From Paracoccaceae bacterium (GTDB lineage Bacteria > Pseudomonadota > Alphaproteobacteria > Rhodobacterales > Rhodobacteraceae), in the NCBI GenBank assembly GCA_019090795.1, contig JAHRVG010000083.1, positions 1 through 33,551 of the forward strand: a DNA stretch of 33,551 nucleotides, given 5' to 3'. The translations under genes and the position numbers were made by a program. The first letter of the stretch is position 1. The number at the start of each line of letters is the position of its first letter. A model generated the notes under the pieces. It saw nothing but the letters and a program-made list of their open reading frames with translations. It did no database searches and was not told the DNA's origin. Positions 8,598 to 16,844 of this stretch are shown here, in pieces.

Positions 8598-9200
8598 TTA
8601 TCCCCAACTTCCGTTGTTGCGTATCTCTGTTGATGAAATATCAACCATTGGCCCGTTCAGCAAGCTCCAGCAAGGCGCGGTTCGAAATGGCAACGCGGTT
8701 GCGCGTCGCGTCGGCAATCGCGATTGATGATAGCGCCGCGCCACCCGTGAACAGCCCGCAGCCAGTTGTTCCTCGGGGCGCGCCAAAACCCCGACTGGCA
8801 AGGCGTGCATGATCCAGTTCCAATCTTTCCAGCGGTGAAAACCCGCCAGATTATCCGCCCCCATCAACCACACGAACCGCACACCGGGATAGCGCGGCAG
8901 CAACGCCCGCAGGGTTGCCGAGGTATAGCGTGTGCCCAAACGCGCCTCGAGATCGGTAATTTTGATGCGCGGATCATCCACCAAGGCATGACATGCCGCA
9001 ACACGCTGCTCCAAGGGCGCAGGCCCACGCGATTTCAGTGGGTTGCCAGGGCTGACCATCCACCAGACCTGATCGAGCCCAAATGCCTTGAGCGCCCAGC
9101 GTGAAATATGCAAATGCCCCCGGTGCGGCGGATCAAACGACCCCCCAAGCAGCCCGACACGCAGCCCATGGGTTGCGAAAGGAAAACCATATCCCGCCAA
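8598..9200 (-). CDS. nadD: Nicotinate-nucleotide adenylyltransferase
   Basis: This enzyme transfers AMP from ATP to nicotinate mononucleotide, giving deamido-NAD in NAD synthesis. It has 200 residues, the normal length. The nucleotidyltransferase signature GGSFDPPHRGH is near residue 19 and the second motif ISSTEIR is at the C-terminus. The frame has no ATG before the catalytic motif. The likely start is TTG 9200, five bases after the TGA of the upstream Na/Pi transporter gene, so translation is probably coupled to it. The AAGGTG upstream is a rather distant ribosome site. The unit usually sits in a conserved nadD neighbourhood, but the partner rsfS is not seen here. Confidence 0.92.
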   Translation of the reverse strand: MAGYGFPFATHGLRVGLLGGSFDPPHRGHLHISRWALKAFGLDQVWWMVSPGNPLKSRGPAPLEQRVAACHALVDDPRIKITDLEARLGTRYTSATLRALLPRYPGVRFVWLMGADNLAGFHRWKDWNWIMHALPVGVLARPEEQLAAGCSRVARRYHQSRLPTRRATALPFRTAPCWSLLNGPMVDISSTEIRNNGSWG

Positions 9201-9205
9201 ATTCG

Positions 9206-10858
9206 TCAGTTTTTCACCTTCTTAAGCCGCGTTTTGCGCAACTCGCCCGCCTGCTCCAGCACCGGATAAGCCACCGCCGTAATATGTGAATGCACCCGGC
9301 GCAAATCACGCAAGGTATCCAGATGCAGAGCGCTAGTCGCCATGGTTTCCGGCGTCTCGTCGCGCAACCGTTCCATGTGGCTTTGCGTTAGGCCGCTTTG
9401 TAGCTTGTTCACCGAGGTTTTTTCCTCCAGTAACATCCGCGCCACCGATGCCTCGCCCGACATAAACACGCCGGTCGCCAGATTGAGGTTGGCCACCACA
9501 CGGGCGTGCAATTCCTCGATCTCGGCCTGCCCTTGTTCCGAAAACACCAGATTATCCGAAATCCGTTTTTCCGAAATCGTCAGCAGGTTTTCCACAATAT
9601 CACCGATGTGCTCCAGATTGGTGGTAAACAACAGAATTTCTGCGGCTCGCGCGGTCTCCGAATTGCTCATTTCCTGTTTGGTAATTTGCGTCACGTAGAA
9701 TTTAATTTCCTCATAATACTGGTCAATCACATCCTCGTGGCTGCGCAGTTGCACAATCGGGGCCTTTTCGGTGCTTTCCATCGCTGTGCTAACCCCCCGC
9801 AGCATAGTCTCTACATGGGTTGCCATGTTCAAAACCTCGCGCGAAGCCGCGTTCAGTGATAGCACCGGCGTCTCGATCAGCGCCTCATCCAGATAGCGCG
9901 GCCCCTCTTCGGTTTCAGGCGTTTCCGGCTCCTGCACAAAACGCTCCAGCTGTGCGCCGATGATCCCTACAATCGGCAAGAAAAACAGCGCTAGCAAAAT
10001 ATTGAAAGCCATGTGGAAATCAATCACCAGCCTCTCGGCCCCAATACCCATTTGCCGGGCGCTTTGCTCGATTAATCCCGCAAAAGGCATCAATACAATC
10101 ACCCCAATCGTTTTGATCGCCGCATTGCCCAGCGTCACCCGTCGTGCAGTTATTCCGCTTTTGAGCGTTGCAATAATCGGTGCGATTGTGCCACCAAGGT
10201 TGGCCCCCAGCACCAGATAAATCCCCAGAATCAACGGCACAACCCCAGAGGAAACCAAAGAGGAAACCAGCAAAACCGTCGCCAGAGAGGAATGGGTGAC
10301 CCACGCCAGAACTGCCACCAGAAGAACCGCCAGAATAGGTTCGGATTCCAAAGACACAAGAATATCCTGCAACACCACAGACTGGCGCAAAGGTTCGGCC
10401 GACAGCAGAATAAAGCGCAAGGCAAACAGCATTAACCCAAGGCCGATAAAAACCCGCCCCAACTGACGATAGCGCAGGGTTTTCGCCGTTCGATGCATCA
10501 CAAAGCCAAGGAACGTCAGAATAAACGGCACCAAGGACAGATCCAGCGACAGCAATTGTGCCACCAGTGTGGTTCCCACATCCGCCCCAAGTATAATCGC
10601 AATTGCTGCCACCAGCGTCACCAACCCGTGGCGCGCAAAAGTCGAGGTAATAAGCGCCGTGGCGGTGCTGCTCTGCACCAGCATCGTCACCACCACCCCG
10701 GCAGCAAAGGCCCGCAACCGGTTGCCGGTATTGGCCTGCACGATCTGGCGCAGCTCTGTACCGAACCCGCGGTTGATCCCAGTCTGCACCATCCGCAATC
10801 CCCACAAAAGCAAAGTCACAGAACCGATGATCTGTATCAATGTCTCGGTAGCACCCAT
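9206..10858 (-). CDS. Na/Pi cotransporter family protein with C-terminal PhoU-like domain
   Basis: This inner-membrane sodium-phosphate symporter of the NptA/YjbB type has 550 residues. Two inverted repeats carry the QSSTAT-type substrate motif: QSSTATALITSTFA in the first and THSSLATVLLVSSL in the second, with about nine hydrophobic helices over residues 1-320. After LERFVQEPETPETEEG comes a cytoplasmic helical domain of about 200 residues that resembles PhoU and is expected to gate or sense phosphate. ATG 10858 is preceded by a GGGGGGAG ribosome site. The gene heads a - strand unit with nadD and dacB and diverges from ettA across about 160 bases. No Pho box was recognised in that gap. YjbB-type proteins can also act as exporters, so direction is uncertain. 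Confidence 0.88.
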   Translation of the reverse strand: MGATETLIQIIGSVTLLLWGLRMVQTGINRGFGTELRQIVQANTGNRLRAFAAGVVVTMLVQSSTATALITSTFARHGLVTLVAAIAIILGADVGTTLVAQLLSLDLSLVPFILTFLGFVMHRTAKTLRYRQLGRVFIGLGLMLFALRFILLSAEPLRQSVVLQDILVSLESEPILAVLLVAVLAWVTHSSLATVLLVSSLVSSGVVPLILGIYLVLGANLGGTIAPIIATLKSGITARRVTLGNAAIKTIGVIVLMPFAGLIEQSARQMGIGAERLVIDFHMAFNILLALFFLPIVGIIGAQLERFVQEPETPETEEGPRYLDEALIETPVLSLNAASREVLNMATHVETMLRGVSTAMESTEKAPIVQLRSHEDVIDQYYEEIKFYVTQITKQEMSNSETARAAEILLFTTNLEHIGDIVENLLTISEKRISDNLVFSEQGQAEIEELHARVVANLNLATGVFMSGEASVARMLLEEKTSVNKLQSGLTQSHMERLRDETPETMATSALHLDTLRDLRRVHSHITAVAYPVLEQAGELRKTRLKKVKN

Positions 10859-11019
10859 GGCTCCCCCCCATTTCGATGTGCGAGCGCAGCACTATTCCCC
10901 AGGTAATTGTAAACTTCAAGGCCGAAACGCTACAGGTGTTATGGTTATTGCTGTCTGACCTGCAAGCCGCTAAAAGCCAACCAAACATTCAACTGGCGCT
11001 GGCCAAAAGGGTTCTGAAC

Positions 11020-12675
11020 ATGGCTTCTTATCAATATGTCTACCACATGGAGGGTGTCTCTAAAACCTACCCCGGTGGCAAAAAATGCTTTGAGAATATC
11101 CATCTCTCTTTCCTGCCCGGCGTAAAAATCGGCGTTGTCGGCGTGAATGGCTCGGGTAAATCCACCCTGATGAAAATCATGGCGGGGCTGGATAAGGATT
11201 TCACCGGCGAGGCATGGGCCGCCAAGGGGGCCAAGGTTGGCTATCTGCCACAGGAACCCAAGCTGGACGAGAGCCTGAATGTGCGCGAAAACGTGATGCT
11301 GGCGGTGGCTGACAAAAAGGCCATTCTGGATAAATACAACGAACTGGCGATGAATTATTCCGAGGAAACCGCCGACGAGATGGCCCAGTTACAGGACCAG
11401 ATCGACGCTGATGATCTGTGGAATCTCGACGCCAGCATCGACATCGCGATGGAGGCATTGCGCTGCCCGCCCGATGACGCTGACGTCAAAACCCTGTCAG
11501 GGGGCGAAATGCGCCGCGTTGCCCTGTGCAAACTGCTGCTCGAGGCCCCCGACATGTTGCTGCTCGATGAGCCGACCAACCACCTGGACGCAGAAACCAT
11601 CGCTTGGTTGCAAAAACACCTGATGGATTACAAAGGCACCTGCCTGATCGTGACCCACGACCGCTATTTTCTTGATGATATCACCAGCTGGATACTGGAA
11701 CTCGACCGGGGTCGCGGCGTTCCCTATGAGGGCAATTACACCGCATGGCTGGAACAAAAAGCCAAGCGTCTGAAGCACGAGGCCAAAGAGGATAAATCTC
11801 GCCAGAAAACACTGGAACGGGAACTCGAATGGATTCGCCAAGGCACCAAAGCACGCCAAGCCAAGCAGAAAGCGCGGATCAATTCCTATAATGAACTGGC
11901 CAACCAGTCCGAGCGCGAGAAAGTTGGCCGCGCCCAGATCGTCATTCCCAACGGTCCCCGTTTGGGCGGCAAGGTGATCGAGGTTGAAGGCATATCCAAG
12001 GGCTTTGGCGAAAACCTTCTGATCGACGATCTGACATTCTCCCTGCCACCCGGCGGCATCGTAGGAGTCATCGGCCCCAATGGGGCAGGTAAATCAACCC
12101 TGTTTAAAATATTCACCGGCCAGGAAAAACCCGACGCAGGTACGGTTGAATACGGCGACACGGTCAAGTTGTCCTACGTTGATCAATCCCGCGACTCGCT
12201 CGATGACAAGAAAACCGTTTGGGAGGAAATTTCCGATGGGTTAGACATCATCAAACTGGGGGATGCTGAAGTAAACTCCCGCGCTTACTGCTCGTCTTTC
12301 AACTTTAAGGGCGGCGATCAGCAGAAAAAAATGGGCCTGCTATCGGGGGGCGAACGCAACCGCGTTCATTTGGCCAAACTGCTGCGCGACGGTGGCAACG
12401 TGTTGCTGCTCGATGAACCAACCAACGATCTTGACGTGGAAACCCTGCGCGCGTTGGAGGATGCCCTAGTAGATTTCGCCGGCTGCGCCGTGGTCATCTC
12501 GCACGACCGCTTTTTCCTAGACCGTATCTGTACCCACATGCTGGCTTTTGAAGGCGACAGCCACGTTGAATGGTTTGAGGGCAACTTCGCGGATTACGAA
12601 GAGGACAAAGTGCGCCGCCTAGGGCCAAATGCACTGGAACCGACTAGGGTTAAATATAAGAAATTTACACGTTAA
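11020..12675 (+). CDS. ettA: Energy-dependent translational throttle protein EttA (ABC-F)
   Basis: This soluble ABC-F ATPase binds the ribosomal E site and gates entry into elongation according to ADP/ATP level. At 551 residues it is close to the E. coli length. Two ABC cassettes are seen: Walker A GVNGSGKST (about 41-49) and GPNGAGKST (about 352-360), signatures LSGGEMRR and LSGGERNR, and Walker B ending LLLDEPTNHLD and LLLDEPTNDLD. Between them is the basic linker that contacts P-site tRNA, which separates EttA from export ABC proteins. I use ATG 11020 (MASYQYVYHMEGVSKTY, the family start) with AAGGG upstream; earlier in-frame codons up to 10876 lie in the intergenic region. The stop overlaps the 3' end of the convergent transposase-like gene by 11 bases. 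Confidence 0.96.
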   Translation: MASYQYVYHMEGVSKTYPGGKKCFENIHLSFLPGVKIGVVGVNGSGKSTLMKIMAGLDKDFTGEAWAAKGAKVGYLPQEPKLDESLNVRENVMLAVADKKAILDKYNELAMNYSEETADEMAQLQDQIDADDLWNLDASIDIAMEALRCPPDDADVKTLSGGEMRRVALCKLLLEAPDMLLLDEPTNHLDAETIAWLQKHLMDYKGTCLIVTHDRYFLDDITSWILELDRGRGVPYEGNYTAWLEQKAKRLKHEAKEDKSRQKTLERELEWIRQGTKARQAKQKARINSYNELANQSEREKVGRAQIVIPNGPRLGGKVIEVEGISKGFGENLLIDDLTFSLPPGGIVGVIGPNGAGKSTLFKIFTGQEKPDAGTVEYGDTVKLSYVDQSRDSLDDKKTVWEEISDGLDIIKLGDAEVNSRAYCSSFNFKGGDQQKKMGLLSGGERNRVHLAKLLRDGGNVLLLDEPTNDLDVETLRALEDALVDFAGCAVVISHDRFFLDRICTHMLAFEGDSHVEWFEGNFADYEEDKVRRLGPNALEPTRVKYKKFTR

Positions 12676-13183
12676 CTACACTCCATTGAGGTGCGTGAGT
12701 TTCACGCACCCTACCCCAATCCTTGCTCACCCTCCCCTCCCGCACATCGCGCTGAAAAGACGAATACGGCCAATCCACCACATTTTTCACCAGCCCATTC
12801 ACCACCGGTGCTTGCCAACAAAACCGCACATGCGCCCAGTAATCGGCGCGATTGTTGATGTGGTGTTCGTGAAAGCTGCGTTGCCAGACGCTGCGCGCCA
12901 CCCGGCGTGGCCCCTTGGGCAGTTGGCGTGAAAACCGGCCCTTGATCACCCGCCAGCGGGTAGCGTAATCCATATCATCCAGCGGCAAGCTGACCACGGC
13001 ATGCAATTTATCAGGCAGCACCACAATGGAATCAAAACCCCACGGGCGTTTCAGCCAAGTGCGGTGAAACGCTGCGCGCAGGGTGTCTATTTCGCGGGTC
13101 AGCAGATCAGAGCCACGTTGCGCCAGATTGACGGTAAAAAAGAGCGTGGCAGCGGGGTTTGGGCTGTTCAAGAAATCAGGCAT
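12665..13183 (-). CDS. REP-associated tyrosine transposase (RAYT)-like protein with altered catalytic residues
   Basis: This protein of 172 residues is clearly related to the RAYT branch of Y1/HUH transposases, single-copy relatives of IS200/IS605 TnpA that process REP palindromes. Family landmarks are IVVLPDKLHAVVSLP, TRWRVIKGRFSRQL, a VWQRSFHEHHI stretch and GLVKNVVDWPYSSF. The HUH motif, normally PDHLH, here reads PDKLH, so the first metal ligand is Lys59 (read from the codon AAA). The helix that usually reads HVDYIHWNPVKHGLV reads HVRFCWQAPVVNGLV, placing Phe121 where the nucleophilic Tyr is expected. The protein may therefore be inactive or act only as a DNA binder. A REP-like hairpin with a GTAG head lies inside its last codons, and an inverted repeat covers its start codon. 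It lies after the acs terminator. Confidence 0.88.
   Translation of the reverse strand: MPDFLNSPNPAATLFFTVNLAQRGSDLLTREIDTLRAAFHRTWLKRPWGFDSIVVLPDKLHAVVSLPLDDMDYATRWRVIKGRFSRQLPKGPRRVARSVWQRSFHEHHINNRADYWAHVRFCWQAPVVNGLVKNVVDWPYSSFQRDVREGRVSKDWGRVRETHAPQWSVVNV
12690..12714 (-). repeat. REP-like element with GTAG head inside the RAYT-like gene
   Basis: Read on the - strand: the tetranucleotide GTAG (12714-12711), then GGTGCGTGA, the loop AAC and TCACGCACC, a perfect 9-bp stem (12710-12702 with 12698-12690). A GTAG or GGAG head before a palindrome is the known layout of RAYT-linked REPs. This copy overlaps the RAYT-like coding end and lies just past ettA, so it may also end ettA transcripts. 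I found no second copy in the window. Confidence 0.72.
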
Positions 13184-13201
13184 GCCCCAGTTAGCCTGAT
13201 T
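13174..13201 (-). promoter_or_regulatory. Inverted repeat over the RAYT-like translation start
   Basis: AATCAGGC (13174-13181) pairs perfectly with GCCTGATT (13194-13201). In the mRNA the CTGGGG ribosome site lies in the 12-base loop and the start codon (13183-13181) sits at the loop-stem border. This could limit translation; a role as a recognition site for the protein is equally possible. Confidence 0.45.
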
Positions 13202-13222
13202 CTGATTACGGTTCCGTTAACG

Positions 13223-13254
13223 CAAAACGCGGCACCCGTTGGCACCGCGTTTTG
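13223..13254 (-). terminator. Rho-independent terminator after acs
   Basis: A perfect 10-bp stem CAAAACGCGG (13223-13232) pairs with CCGCGTTTTG (13245-13254) around a 12-base loop, with A/T arms able to act on both strands. It lies 19 bases after the acs stop and closes the transporter-acs operon. Confidence 0.82.
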
Positions 13255-13272
13255 TTCTTATTTACAGATGCC

Positions 13273-15219
13273 TTAGCTCCGGTTCATCCGGTTCTCGATC
13301 AGCTCTTCCACCACGCTCGGGTCTGCCAAGGTCGAGGTATCCCCCAGCGCATCGAAATCATCCTCGGCGATTTTGCGCAAGATACGGCGCATGATTTTAC
13401 CAGAGCGGGTTTTGGGCAGACCCGGCGCCCATTGCACCAGATCCGGCGTCGCAATCGGGCCGATTTCCTTGCGCACCCATTGGCGCAGCTCAGCGCGCAG
13501 GTCGTCGGTGTATTCCGCGCCTTCCATCAAGGTAACATAGCAATAGATGCCTTGGCCCTTGATCTCATGGGGATAGCCGACAACAGCGGCTTCGGACACT
13601 TTGGGGTGCGCCACAAGGGCACTTTCGACCTCGGCCGTGCCCATACGGTGACCGGAAATATTGATTACGTCATCTACCCGCCCGGTAATCCAGTAATGGC
13701 CATCCGCGTCTCGCTTACAGCCGTCACCGGCAAAGTAATAGCCTTTGTAATCCGCGAAATAGGTTTTGATAAACCGCTCATGATCGCCATAAACCGTGCG
13801 CATTTGGCCGGGCCAGCTGGATTTGATCGCCAACACGCCCTCAGCCGGGCTGGTGTGGATTTCTTCTCCGGATGTTGGCTCCAGAACTACAGGTTCGACG
13901 CCAAAGACCGGCACCATGCAGGAACCCGGTTTGGCGGCATGGGCACCGGGCAACGGCGTCATCATGTGACCACCGGTTTCGGTCTGCCACCATGTATCCA
14001 CAATCGGGCATTTGCCTTTGCCAACAATGTCATTGTACCAGTTCCAGGCCTCCGGATTGATCGGCTCGCCGACCGTTCCCAGCAAGCGAATGCTGGAGAG
14101 GTCGCATTTGGTTACCCATTCGTCACCCTTTGCCATAAGCGCGCGAATTGCGGTGGGGGCGGTGTAGAACTGGTTGACCTGATGCTTGTCGCACACCTGC
14201 CAGAACCGCGACGCATCGGGATAAGTTGGCACGCCTTCAAACATCAAAGTTGTCGCACCATTGGCCAGCGGGCCATAGATGATATAGCTGTGGCCGGTGA
14301 CCCAACCCACATCTGCGGTACACCAGAAGATATCGCCCTCGTGATAATCAAAGGTGTATTTATGGGTCATGGAGGCGAAAACCAGATACCCGCCGGTGCT
14401 GTGAACAACGCCTTTAGGGGTGCCTGTGGAACCAGAGGTATAGAGAATAAACAGCGGATCTTCGGCTGCCATTGGCTCCGGTGGGCAATCAGCCGAGACC
14501 TCTTTTTCCAGTTCATGCAGGTAAAAGTCGCGGTCATTAATCCACGTAGTTTGCCCGCCCGTGTGCTGCACTACCAACAATTTTACGTGGTCATTGCAGT
14601 GCAAAAGCGCCGCATCCGCGTTTGATTTCAGCGGCGTATCGCGCCCCCCCCGTGGGGCGTAATCAGCCGTAATAACCACCCGCGCGCCGGAATCATTGAC
14701 CCGGTTGGCCAGTGCATCGGGCGAAAACCCGGCAAACACGATTGAATGCACCGCACCGATACGCGCACAGGCCAGCATAGCAAAGGCTGCCTCGGGGATC
14801 ATTGGCAAATACAGGATGACCCGGTCGCCTTTGCTAACGCCCATACCCTTGAGGACATTCGCAAACTTGCTGACCTTTTCGTGCAGCTGATTATAGGTGA
14901 TTTTTTTGTCCACCTCGGGATTGTCAGATTCCCAGATGATTGCGGTTTGGTCGCCGCGCTTTTCCAGATGGCGGTCAACACAGTTGGCGCAGACATTCAA
15001 AAGACCGTCTTCATACCATTTGATCGACACATCCGGGTGTTCAAAGGTGGCATTGCGCACAATGCTGTAGGGCTTGATCCAGTCCAGCCGTTTACCATGT
15101 TCTCCCCAAAACTTGTCGGGATCAGCAATCGACTCTTTGTACATTGCCTCGTAGCCCGCCAAATCAACGTGGGCGTTGGATGTAAATTCGTCGGATGGGG
15201 GATATGTCTCTTGGCTCAT
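13273..15219 (-). CDS. acsA: Acetate--CoA ligase (acetyl-CoA synthetase)
   Basis: This AMP-forming synthetase makes acetyl-CoA from acetate, ATP and CoA via acetyl-AMP. The length of 648 residues is standard. Motifs seen are the P-loop-like [12 protein letters not shown], the acetate-pocket region [18 protein letters not shown], the hinge-side [23 protein letters not shown], and the C-terminal [11 protein letters not shown]. In the last, Lys608 corresponds to the lysine acetylated by Pat/AcuA-type enzymes and reactivated by sirtuin deacylases. ATG 15219 follows AGAGGA. It is the last gene of a - strand operon with a binding protein and four Liv-type components. A hairpin in the 100-base gap before it (15276-15313) may partly uncouple its expression. 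No ActP-type acetate permease gene is present in the window. Propionate use is possible, but the sequence fits AcsA best. Confidence 0.95.
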   Translation of the reverse strand: MSQETYPPSDEFTSNAHVDLAGYEAMYKESIADPDKFWGEHGKRLDWIKPYSIVRNATFEHPDVSIKWYEDGLLNVCANCVDRHLEKRGDQTAIIWESDNPEVDKKITYNQLHEKVSKFANVLKGMGVSKGDRVILYLPMIPEAAFAMLACARIGAVHSIVFAGFSPDALANRVNDSGARVVITADYAPRGGRDTPLKSNADAALLHCNDHVKLLVVQHTGGQTTWINDRDFYLHELEKEVSADCPPEPMAAEDPLFILYTSGSTGTPKGVVHSTGGYLVFASMTHKYTFDYHEGDIFWCTADVGWVTGHSYIIYGPLANGATTLMFEGVPTYPDASRFWQVCDKHQVNQFYTAPTAIRALMAKGDEWVTKCDLSSIRLLGTVGEPINPEAWNWYNDIVGKGKCPIVDTWWQTETGGHMMTPLPGAHAAKPGSCMVPVFGVEPVVLEPTSGEEIHTSPAEGVLAIKSSWPGQMRTVYGDHERFIKTYFADYKGYYFAGDGCKRDADGHYWITGRVDDVINISGHRMGTAEVESALVAHPKVSEAAVVGYPHEIKGQGIYCYVTLMEGAEYTDDLRAELRQWVRKEIGPIATPDLVQWAPGLPKTRSGKIMRRILRKIAEDDFDALGDTSTLADPSVVEELIENRMNRS

Positions 15220-15275
15220 GGCGTCCTCTTGGGGTTAGACCAACGGTCAGAAATGGGGTTAGCGAAAAGAAACCG

Positions 15276-15313
15276 GATTTCCGGCGTTACCGCAAGGGGG
15301 CACACCGGAAATC
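15276..15313 (-). terminator. Hairpin (possible attenuator) between livF-like gene and acs
   Basis: CCGGAAATC (15305-15313) and GATTTCCGG (15276-15284) form a perfect 9-bp stem with a 20-base loop. On the - strand a U-rich stretch (CGGTTTCTTTT) follows. It would trim some transcripts before acs, or protect the transporter mRNA end. Confidence 0.5.
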
Positions 15314-15319
15314 TGTAGT

Positions 15320-16078
15320 TTAAATGGCCAGATAATCGTGGCGCAGTTGCTCGTTTTCCAGAACTTCCTGGGCAGTGCCGTCAAACACTACCTTACCCGT
15401 GTCCAGAATAACGGCGCGGTCGGCCAGCTTCAGTGCCGCAATAGCATTTTGCTCCACGATGATGGTGGTCATGCCTTGCTCGCGAATGTGTTTCAGGGTT
15501 TTCTCGATTTCCTGAACAATCACGGGAGCGAGGCCCTCATAGGGTTCGTCCAGCAACAACAGCTTGATGTCACGCGCCAGCGCACGGCCAATCGCCAGCA
15601 TTTGCTGCTCGCCACCCGACAGGGTGGTGCCCTCTTGCTTGCGGCGCTCGCCCAGACGCGGGAACAGCTCATAAATGCGTTCAATCGACCAGCCGATGGG
15701 TTTTTCAATCTGCGCCAATTGCAGATTTTCCTCAACAGTCAGACCTTGGATGATCCGGCGATCTTCTGGCACCAACTGCATACCCAGTTGCGCCGCCTGA
15801 TAGGCCTTCATAGTGTGCAGCGGTTGGTGATCAAGCCAAACTTCGCCCTTTACCAGCATCGGGTCGGCAAGGCGTGCGATTGCACGCAAGGTCGAGGTTT
15901 TTCCCGCCCCGTTGCGGCCCAATAGAGCCAGAATTTCACCCTCTGCCACGTTGAAAGTAACACCTTGAACGATGTAACTCTCGCCGTAATAGGCATGAAT
16001 ATCATGGGCCGAAAAATAGGCCGGTTCAGAGCGCGGCTTATCCACACCCATGGTGTTTGTATCTAGTCCGAGCGTCAT
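15320..16078 (-). CDS. Liv-type ABC transporter ATP-binding protein (LivF-like)
   Basis: This is the second ATPase of a branched-chain-amino-acid-type (HAAT family) importer, acting at the inner face of the membrane with the LivG-like partner. It has 252 residues. Walker A is GRNGAGKT, the signature LSGGEQQM, Walker B LLLLDEPYEGLAP, and the H-loop region follows in IIVEQN. EGLAP after Walker B and the VPEDRRIIQGLTVEENL stretch are LivF features. The N-terminus carries about 20 extra residues before the usual start of the fold (YFSAHDIHAYYGES), so a later start is possible. ATG 16078 overlaps the stop of the LivG-like gene by four bases (ATGA), indicating coupled translation. The transported substrate is not readable from the ATPase; position before acs suggests a carboxylate or a compound that yields acetate. 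Confidence 0.93.
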   Translation of the reverse strand: MTLGLDTNTMGVDKPRSEPAYFSAHDIHAYYGESYIVQGVTFNVAEGEILALLGRNGAGKTSTLRAIARLADPMLVKGEVWLDHQPLHTMKAYQAAQLGMQLVPEDRRIIQGLTVEENLQLAQIEKPIGWSIERIYELFPRLGERRKQEGTTLSGGEQQMLAIGRALARDIKLLLLDEPYEGLAPVIVQEIEKTLKHIREQGMTTIIVEQNAIAALKLADRAVILDTGKVVFDGTAQEVLENEQLRHDYLAI

Positions 16079-16833
16079 TCCGCTGCCTCCCCAAGATAGG
16101 CTTCCTTGACCTTTGGATGGCCTTTGATATTTTCCGGCAAGTCTTCGACAATCACCGTACCCTGAGCCAACACCGATATTTTTTGTGCCAGTGAGAACAC
16201 TACATGCATGTCATGCTCAATGATCGCCATGGTGATGTGGCGACGTTCCTGAATACGGGCCAACAGCTCGATTGTGTTGTTGGTATCCGCGCGCGCCATG
16301 CCCGCTGTAGGTTCATCCAGCAACAACAACTGCGGGTCTTGCGACAGGCACATGGCCATCTCAAGACGCCGCTTGTCACCGCGTGACATGCTGCTGGCGG
16401 TCATATGCATCTTGTCGGCCATATCCACATCCAGCAGCATCTTTTCTGCCTTCTCGCGGATGTCGACCTCTTGCTCTACCCGTTCAATCGCGTGCATACG
16501 AAACGCGCCATCGCGTTTGGCAAAACAGGGGATCATCACGTTTTCAAACACCGTCAGGTCGCCAAAGATCTCGGGTGTTTGAAACACCCGGCTAACGCCC
16601 ATCTGGTTGATGTCATAAGGCTTTTTTCCCAGCAGGCTTTGCCCGTTAAACGTCACTGATCCTGTGTCCGGCACCAGTTTGCCGACGAAACAGTTCAGCA
16701 GGGTTGATTTACCGGCCCCGTTGGGACCGATGATTGCGTGAATTGTGCCTTCCTCAACGGAGAGGTTCACGTTTTGCAACGCTTTCAACCCGCCAAAGCT
16801 TTTGTTCACATTCTGGACTTCAAGAATTCCCAT
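16075..16833 (-). CDS. Liv-type ABC transporter ATP-binding protein (LivG-like)
   Basis: This is the first ATPase of the HAAT-type importer and has 252 residues. Walker A is GPNGAGKST (about 36-44), the signature is SRGDKRRLEMA rather than the usual LSGG form, and Walker B is LLLLDEPTAGMA. The switch His is in IIEHDMHVVFSLA. The divergent signature SMSRGDKRR is notable: the Leu is Met and the first of the two Gly residues is Arg. This variant is seen in some Liv-like ATPases linked to urea or amide transport, but I cannot confirm its distribution. The start ATG 16833 has GGAG upstream; the gene is 11 bases after the LivM-like stop and overlaps the LivF-like start by four bases. Confidence 0.93.
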   Translation of the reverse strand: MGILEVQNVNKSFGGLKALQNVNLSVEEGTIHAIIGPNGAGKSTLLNCFVGKLVPDTGSVTFNGQSLLGKKPYDINQMGVSRVFQTPEIFGDLTVFENVMIPCFAKRDGAFRMHAIERVEQEVDIREKAEKMLLDVDMADKMHMTASSMSRGDKRRLEMAMCLSQDPQLLLLDEPTAGMARADTNNTIELLARIQERRHITMAIIEHDMHVVFSLAQKISVLAQGTVIVEDLPENIKGHPKVKEAYLGEAAE

Positions 16834-16844
16834 TATGTGTCTCC

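Noticed and set aside
10020-10988. A 322-codon - strand open frame over the Na/Pi cotransporter start
   Set aside because: It is an alternative frame of the cotransporter gene, with Gly/Cys-rich low-complexity sequence, and covers the same strand and region as a gene with clear family motifs.
13252-14625. A 457-codon open frame on the + strand, antisense to acs
   Set aside because: It runs fully antisense to the strongly recognised acetyl-CoA synthetase gene, has no ribosome site, and its product matches no family I know. Long antisense frames are common in GC-biased codon usage.
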